From Halicephalobus mephisto (lineage: Eukaryota > Nematoda > Chromadorea > Rhabditida > Panagrolaimidae), in NCBI GenBank assembly GCA_009193035.1, contig SWDT01000102.1, forward strand, positions 270,547 to 334,546: DNA of 64,000 nt. The letters are read 5' to 3'. The position numbers and the translations under genes are program-made. Under the pieces are notes generated by a model. The model was not told the DNA's origin. It saw nothing but the letters and a program-made list of their open reading frames with translations, and ran no database searches. Shown one piece after another: positions 57,206 to 64,000 of this stretch (position 1 is the first letter of the stretch; every line of letters starts with the position of its first letter).

Positions 57206-57362
57206 TTAAATAACTTCGATATAAGGTTCAACCTCCATACTGAAGACTCGAAGAGCGTGGATGGCAGCTTCAGTGGCTGCGACGGTTTCTAATTCTTTGT
57301 CCGTCGTCATTTCGTAATTTGAGAATATTTCTCCGGCTTTAAATGAAGGATTGTGCAAACCT
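57206..57362 (-). pseudogene. Fragment of an Hsp70-like paralogue
   Basis: The minus strand reads 51 codons to TAA, including TATEAAIHALRV-like and MEVEPYIEVI segments, matching TATGAAIHALQV and GEVEPYIKVI of the neighbouring Hsp70-like gene (57554-59822). Only this C-terminal piece remains, without a start or splice acceptor that I can support. It ends before the CaaX tail region of its neighbour. Probably the remains of a tandem duplicate. Confidence 0.7.
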
Positions 57363-57553
57363 CTTTAAAAGCTGTTTATGACAATACAGGCATTCATGGA
57401 ATATAAAATTGACCCACAAGAAAAGGAAATAAGTATTATCAAGATTGATAGTACTAGTGAAATTTCATATTTATATCAAAAATTATATACTCACGATATA
57501 ATATACGATTCAAAAAAGAGTCAATAAATTATTTTACCATAGTCATTATCCAT

Positions 57554-59822
57554 TCACATAATCTGACATTTGTGTTTTTTTTTATTAATTTCTTTTAAAG
57601 TTTGTTTCTTCGACGTTGAAATCTTGTTAGATTCTTCTTGAAATTGGTATTCGCTATCTACTGTCTGCTTGTGTGAGAGGGAACTTTCATTTAAATGATT
57701 GCTTTGTCTATCCATTTTATTTCCCGCCTTCTCATCACTGAGAACTAATTTACTGCTTTGTTGAATAACTTTGATATAAGGCTCAACCTCCCCACTGAGG
57801 ACTTGAAGAGCGTGAATGGCAGCTCCAGTGGCTGTGATGATCTCCAGTTGTCCGTCTATGACTGGTTTTGCTTTAGGGAATTTTTCTTTAATCCATTTTT
57901 GAACAAATGGGATTCTACATGTTCCACCGACTAAGAAGACAATATTTATGTCATCGAATGGAGCCTCTTGCTCATTCCAATCTGCTTCCTGTTCACGTCG
58001 ATCCTTCCTTTGGGATGGGAGCGGAAGTAATTCAAATGTATAATACTCATAATTAATTCTAAAATTTGTTATTAATTCCCCTTCGAACCACTCTCTTGTG
58101 AACTCGACCATTCCCTCAAGATGAGGATGAATATCCGACAAATCAAACCTGAAATAAATGGTTTTCTTATTTATCATAATATTTGACTCACTCTGTTTTC
58201 TCCGCAAAAGAAAGCTCATGCTTGATCTTCTTCGCTGCTTCCAATGTTCTTAGTTTCACATTACTTCTTAAATCCTCTGGAATTGATTCTTCTAGTTCTT
58301 TAATAATTATATTGTCAATAGCTCTTCCTGAACAAACGGCATCATAAGCTGAAAACGATTCTCTGATACAAGCTGCATACATTTTACCCTTATATTCTGA
58401 AACTTGATAAACTTTCCAAATACAAGTTCCTCCTCCGATGTCGAAGATGGCAATCTTCTTTTCTGGTTCGATCATTTCAGAATACCTATCATTGGACAAA
58501 TAGTAGAGGAGATCGGCGTGGGTCTCTTCAATGATGTCTATCACTTCTATATTAGCCAACTTCGCTGCTTCAATGGTACTAGAAAGATACTCATTCCAAT
58601 ATCTCGGGACAGTAATGACTGCCTTTGTGACAGGATTTCTGTTATTAAATACATTCTGATATTCACTTGCTGCTTTTCCCATCCTTTCCAGAAAGATTGC
58701 GTTGATTTTTGATAGGGAAAAATCTTCCAAACCATGACAGGTATGTGATCCTAAATGTGGCTGATATTCTTTGAGATTGAACTTGAAAGGCCATATTGAT
58801 TGTTCTGATATTTTCTCCCGATGTCCTTTACTACACAGAAGTTTATGATCGAAAATAACATAATCAGGGTTGGTTCTGAGTCTTCTGACCGCTGCTCTTC
58901 CAATAATCGGTTTCTCTTCATCAAACGAGACTACAGATTCTGTCCAGAGGTCTCCAGGAGAAGAGTTATCAAATGGAATAACATGGATTTGTCTGTTTCT
59001 AGAAACAGCCAGGACAGATCTGGTTGATCCTAGGTCGATTCCCATAATGTCCGTTCTTGCTTTATATTCATCAACTACTTTCGGAATGTGAATGAAATTA
59101 CGATCTTCAATGGTGTAAGTTTGGAGGTTGTTTGCATTAGAATATTTGATTTTAACTAAGATGGGAGCTTCTGGATCAGAAATGAAATGTCTGGCAAGGA
59201 GTAGTGACTCACTACCTACTGCCCCTTTAATAAAATTGATACTTTTGAAACCATATTTGTTCAATTCATAACTATACAGTTTATTAACATTCTTTCGACT
59301 ATCCTCAAAAACAACATGGACTTGGTTCATTCTGAGACCGAGCATCCTTTCAACGTACTCGAAATCAATACGTTTATTGAATTCATGTTCTCTTCTATCC
59401 AAATGTTTCCATGTCACTCTTCCTCCGGCAGCTGTTGTGCATTCATTTAAAGTAATCTCTTTGTTATAAAACCCAATAATCAACTCCCCAACAGAGTATT
59501 TAACTTTTTCCTCCAAATAACAATTAAAATCCAGTTCCTCATTCGTAGCGAGATGGACTTGATTACCATATTTCTTGAAATCTTCTTCTTTGAAATAGCC
59601 ATATTCATTATCTATAGCAATAATCCCAATATCATTTCCATGCTTTGTAATTAGCTCAGCAATAACTTCGTGGATGGGTTTGTATCGAGGCTGAAAATAA
59701 TCAGGCTTTTCTTTTGGTTTTACATTATAAGTTTTGAATATAAATGCACCAGACCATTTAGTAATACCACAAGCAATAGGTTTTTTTTCGGAGCGAGCAA
59801 CTGTAGACGACGACTGTTCCAT
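57554..59822 (-). CDS. Atypical Hsp70-like ATPase with degenerate N-terminal lobe and CaaX-like tail (741 aa, 2 exons)
   Basis: Exons 59822-58192 and 58148-57554 (43-bp intron, phase 2). Residues ~258-655 are an Hsp70 nucleotide-binding domain: phosphate-1 GIDLGSTRSVLAV (261-273), connect-1 KAVITVPRYWN (400-410), EETHADLLYY (432-441), phosphate-2 FDIGGGTC (460-467) and adenosine motif FLVGGTCRIPFVQ. Residues 1-257 have no phosphate-1 motif but contain HVVFEDSRKNV...GAVGSESLLLA, which echoes the adenosine-motif half of the same fold, so it may be a decayed second lobe. The substrate-binding domain of true Hsp70s is missing; instead a Ser/Lys-rich tail ends KKKHKCQIM, a polybasic stretch plus CaaX box, suggesting prenylation and membrane binding. 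Function unknown; chaperone activity on peptides is unlikely without the binding domain. Confidence 0.82.
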
Positions 59823-61660
59823 TGAATATCAATAAAATGACTGTTGATAACATCCTAATAATACGATTTCACTCGGTAATGGAACCTCTTCCATTCCTCT
59901 TTCTTCTGATTAGGCTCCGTGTGTCCATCACTACTTTATCTACAACTTAGAGACTACGATGTGAACAAAGTTTATTGATTATAATTTCCGATATTCAATT
60001 TGAAAATATCAAATCGTTATAATTAAAGTCCATAAAATGCTTTTAACAAATGAAAAAGAAAAATTGAAGAAAACAAAATCAAATACAGACCAGTGAAATG
60101 CTCTTTGAACTGAATTCTGCAAGATTAATCTCGAAACTAAATTTTTTTCACACCTTTGTGCTCTGAATTTACTTTACTCCACCACAGATGAATAACATTT
60201 CAAAGATCAGAAACATTATTTACAGAAATCAACTTCATTGTCATTTAAATTGATCTATCAAGAACAATACTATCATCAATAATCAATATTAATATGAATG
60301 AGGAACAAATTAGATTTCAAAGCCGAGTGTCAAATTCCCTGATATTTGACCAGATTTGTGAAAGATATTGTAGAACTGATGACATACTCAATTTCAGCCT
60401 TCATTCATTCACTGTAGTTGACTACTTTCTCACAGTTCATAACTTTTCCAAAGAAACTAGAGAATATAACAATGTCCCTTGTTCCTTACTCAATTGAACG
60501 AGTATCTTACAGAACAGATCTCAACGACAATAGTACTCGTAGAATCTCCAATTCCCGAAAAAGATTCTCTGTTGTGTTTAAAGCATTCCTCAAAAGAAAG
60601 AAGAGTTCTTTCCCAGAGAGCATAAACCTGGGTATCAGTTCTTTCTCATATTTGAATGAAGGTTTTAATTCCCAAATGTCTCAAATACTGAGAATCTTTT
60701 ATCCTCTCGTCATCGGTAGACACTGTTATTTAAATTCCCGGAATTATTCAGTGTTCAACTCGTGGATATTTTGGGAACTTCCAGAATTGCTATAAAAATA
60801 GAAAAATAAGACAAATTGATTTCACTACCGAATTACCAGATTTGTCACTTCTTTATTTCGATTCATTTTGCACGTGAAATGATATGGACTTCCTCTAGTA
60901 ATGGGTAGACACAATTTCTCAACACACTCTTTATCCAACGATATCTGATACATAACAACACTACAGAACTTGATCCCAGAAATGGCGGGAACAATTATCG
61001 TTTTAGAAAAGATTTATATCGTAGGAATTTGCATTAGATTTCACTTCAGCACGAAAGTTAAGGAATCCCAAGAATCATGCTATTATAAACATTGTAAATG
61101 AAATTTACGAAATCACCTCGATTCATAGGTAAGAACTTTCTAGAAGATTCCAGTGTTTCTTAAGAATTTCAGAATCAACTATCAAACCGAGAATGGCAGA
61201 AGTTGTTAGAAAAGTCTAATAATTTGTGCCAAAGCAATTTTATAACGATATTTATTTCATATATTTATAAAAATATGATTTCGAAACAAAGATCTAGAAT
61301 CTCGAGTTCTGAAATGTTTCTCATAGCTTTAAGGTGTTTATCGGTGAAGGAATAGAAAATAACGAAAGAATAAAAATGTTTTAACCATACAAGATATTCT
61401 TAAAAGAGTCAGAAGAAACCCCAAATGTTCTTAGATTCCATCATTTGAGTTATCTCATGACAGATATGGGAAAGATGAATTTATAGTTTCTAATATAAAT
61501 CGGGATGAAAATGAGAAAGAAATTCATGGGAAAGAAGAATATAAACTGAGAAATACTGTCCCATTCATTGAAATAGAATGAATTTCCGACTACAAAACCT
61601 TGATTATGTTAATGAGAAACTAATTCCCTTGATTTTTGACCAAGTAATCTTGTATGAGGT
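59823..61660. other. Spacer with possible decayed coding fragments
   Basis: No intact gene. On the minus strand around 60510-60710 two short open pieces in different frames look protein-like (STDDERIKDSQYLRHLG, then MLSGKELFFLLRNALN...); the first resembles NDDERILLS in the orphan gene at 61661-63287, so this may be a broken paralogue. The plus strand over the same bases has a 107-codon ATG frame (60472-60795, MSLVPYSIERV...), unsupported otherwise. Confidence 0.35.
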
Positions 61661-63287
61661 TCACTGTATCTCCATCAAGTGCTGGTATCTGCACAAGTTT
61701 CTCCAGAATAATTCGAGTAAGATATTGTTCTCGTCTAACATCATATTAGTGCTCAGAAGAATCCTCTCATCATCATTATTGTCCTTGAAGTATTTCTGAA
61801 GTTGAGTCAAAATCAAAGTGTTATCTTTAGGTTCAGGAACTGCAGATATAAATATTTGAATCCACTTGGTCTGTGTTAGCTAAAGTAGAAGAATTTCCAG
61901 AATCATTGTAATTCTGCGAATTTCCTTTTCTTCTTCTCGACACTTAACATGTCAACAGTTTGTAATTACAACTCTTTTTCACAGGAACGAAATAAAAAGG
62001 TTTGTCCTGTACATTTTATTTAACAAATTCTTCACATGTGATACAAATCCATTTCCTCAAATCATCAGAACAGCTTTAAGAATATCTTATTTCTAGTAAT
62101 AATGAAGTTTATTCCGTTTGATTGTGTTCAGCAGAAGACATCCAAGGAATCCGAATTTATTTCCCTCAGAGTTCTTCTCGGTAGCAACAATTAGTTCAGA
62201 TAAATCATTTGAGATTATTACATTCGTGTTTTTTAATCTTTCTCTTGTCTTGAGCTTCTGGACAACAATATCGTTTTCGTCATGAGTTAAAATAACTGAG
62301 TCCATACACCTGCACCAATGTTCATTGATTTGGTTGACCTAATGACCACACATGTATTCCAGGAATTCCTCACATTCATTTACTCGTCTGTAAATGGAAC
62401 ATTCAAAATACCAATATTTCTTTTCGTCGAAAATAATTCAAAAGTCGAGGTCCTTTGATACTTTACTTTAAATAGTAGCTTATACGGTCCTGGAAGACTG
62501 AATAACAAGTCTTTTTAAGAATGAAACCCATGAAATAAGGAATGTTATAAAAAAGTTTAAAATTTGAAGAGTACCAATTTCTGAGACTTACTGATATAAC
62601 ATTTGGAAGATGTTTGAGGAGGTGGAATGGCAGAAGTTCTTTGTAGTCATCTAGGACAATCAAATTGCTCCTGATGATATTAAGTTATATAATAGAATAA
62701 TATATAATAGGTTATTGGAGATATATAAATACATATGGTCATTTCAAAAATCATTAGTCTTTTCTAACATGCGAAGTTTATAGTATTCACGAGATCTACT
62801 CTGTTGTGAAATCCCAATAAGAAATAAGAAAAACAATACAACTAAATACACTTGTTGTAAGATGTCAAATCACTAGTTACTCTAATAATGAAGGTTATGT
62901 TCGAAAGTTTATATTCCGATCATTAACTAGTCTGATCAATATCATTGTCAAATTGGGACTATTAAAAGTAAAATTGTAGTACCTGTTTTTGAGATAGTTC
63001 ACGAATGCTCTCTGTAGCACACTGTTGAACATAATGGACTTGGAGCAATGTTTCATATATGAAAAGTTAATTTTAATCATTTTTAGACTTCCCTTGTTAA
63101 GAAATTCTTCGACTTTAAGAAGACTGTTCAAAGTTCTCGACAAAGAAGGGATCCGATATTCAGTTCCCAACCATATGAGTCTATAATGACAGATAAATGG
63201 AGGAAGATCTTTGAAATTAACTCCTGAATCAGGAAACATTTCATCTGCACTCTGTTGAATTCGTTCTGTTCTCTTTATGGAAAACAT
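61661..63287 (-). CDS. Orphan gene, unknown function (249 aa, 6 exons)
   Basis: Exons: 63287-62983, 62670-62592, 62489-62467, 62387-62352, 62309-62222, 61879-61661; every junction is GT-AG and phase-consistent, including two tiny exons of 23 and 36 bases. The protein is soluble, Leu- and Asn-rich, without signal peptide or membrane helix. Segments include NFKDLPPFICHYRLIWLGTE, VLDDYKELLPFHLLKHLPNV and KYFKDNNDDERILLSTNMM. If the last intron is kept, the frame runs on to a stop at 62093 (alternative 219-aa product). The short-helix, Leu-rich pattern recalls nematode F-box-associated proteins, but I see no F-box and cannot assign a family. Confidence 0.6.
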
Positions 63288-64000
63288 CTCGATCTTCTTT
63301 CACACCGAGTTTCCTCCTTTTCGATTCCAAAATGGTGATTTATTTCAAATAGGCATGAAAATCTATCTTGTTGATTTTGCTGAATGTATCCTATTCACTA
63401 TTTCTTAGAAATTTGTGCTTGATTATATGGATGGAAATTGGACAATTGTTGGTATTACAATATGGCTTGGAATGTGAAGTGAACGATTTTTTATTTTTTA
63501 TATTTTAAATGATTGTTAATGAGATCATTATGGATATTTTGAGAATACAGTTATTGCTGAAACATTCTGGAACGAAAAGTTAGGGCACTTTCTAAGGAAA
63601 TGAACTTTTTGATAATTTGAATTTCAGGCGTCTTTCTGAAACTATTATATAATTGTTATAAATAGGAATTAACTGGGGGAATTCAAATAAACTTTGATAA
63701 GGTTGAAAACATAGCACTGGAGGAATTGATGGATTTCAGAGAGGAATTAGAGAAGATATTTTGAAATGATAGTTTAGTTTATTTTTGATATCAGGAACTG
63801 AATCAGAAATCCGAAAAATCGAAATCAATAATCATAATGAATTTGAGAAAGTTCCTGCATATCTCTACCTCACAAACAAAATTGAAGTAGATTGAAGAGG
63901 CTAGGTGTCAGGTATTCATTCCGATGTTAAACTCCGGCTACATTTTGATAAGATTTACTGTAATCTAAAAAAGAAAAAAGATATGGATTGATAAATAATA
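63288..64000. other. No gene seen
   Basis: Ordinary-complexity AT-rich DNA upstream of the orphan gene; no open frame, repeat or RNA gene that I can support. Confidence 0.5.

Noticed and set aside
60472..60795. 107-codon plus-strand ATG frame
   Set aside because: The opposite strand shows more protein-like pieces related to the neighbouring orphan gene; no support for the plus-strand frame.

Overview
This is nuclear DNA from a nematode. Coding sequence is split by many introns with the nematode 3' splice site (T-rich tract then TTTCAG or TTTTAG). The gene set is animal (ribosomal protein S18, hedgehog-type MBOAT acyltransferase, PDE2-type phosphodiesterase, KChIP-type calcium sensor, TAF4, secreted phospholipase A2, Ly6 proteins). 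A perfect 22-base copy of the nematode spliced leader SL1 lies at 13719-13740. The species cannot be named from the sequence; a rhabditid is likely. I see no tRNA, rRNA, CRISPR array or prokaryotic feature.

Layout. 1-250 holds the last exon of rps-18 (+), converging on an HHAT-like acyltransferase gene (-, 322-2859). Next on the minus strand come a globin-like protein with a long disordered N-terminus (4677-11034), a non-coding stretch with a ~210-bp tandem array interrupted by a block carrying the SL1 copy (13.3-15.5 kb), a complete PDE2-like phosphodiesterase in 14 exons (15709-30811), an unidentified multi-exon gene (31805 to about 37.5 kb) and a KChIP-like calcium sensor with two alternative first exons (40797-44141). 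Introns and spacers from 3 to 46 kb are extremely AT-rich low-complexity sequence with many short tandem repeats and several foldback elements. From 46.7 to 52.2 kb four compact plus-strand genes follow: TAF4, a secreted phospholipase A2 and two Ly6-type surface proteins, one with an 11-residue Gly-rich repeat.

From about 52.2 kb to the end the sequence changes: low-complexity tracts vanish, conserved genes are absent, and the region carries a ~0.8-kb terminal-inverted-repeat element, an unusual Hsp70-like ATPase whose tail is polybasic and ends in the CaaX-like box CQIM (57554-59822), a fragment of a paralogue beside it, and a six-exon orphan gene (61661-63287).

The exon models were built by hand from splice signals and checked by reading phase; every boundary given for hhat, the globin-like gene, pde-2, the KChIP gene, taf-4, the phospholipase, both Ly6 genes, the Hsp70-like gene and the orphan gene is phase-consistent. 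Several genes are linked to signalling (PDE2 with GAF domains, calcium sensor, hedgehog-type acyltransferase), but nothing indicates one shared pathway. The minus-strand genes are too far apart to be a convincing operon. The best candidates for something undescribed are the CaaX-tailed Hsp70-like protein, the globin-like protein lacking the proximal histidine, the orphan gene, the nested intronic ORF at 22.85 kb and the SL1-bearing insertion.
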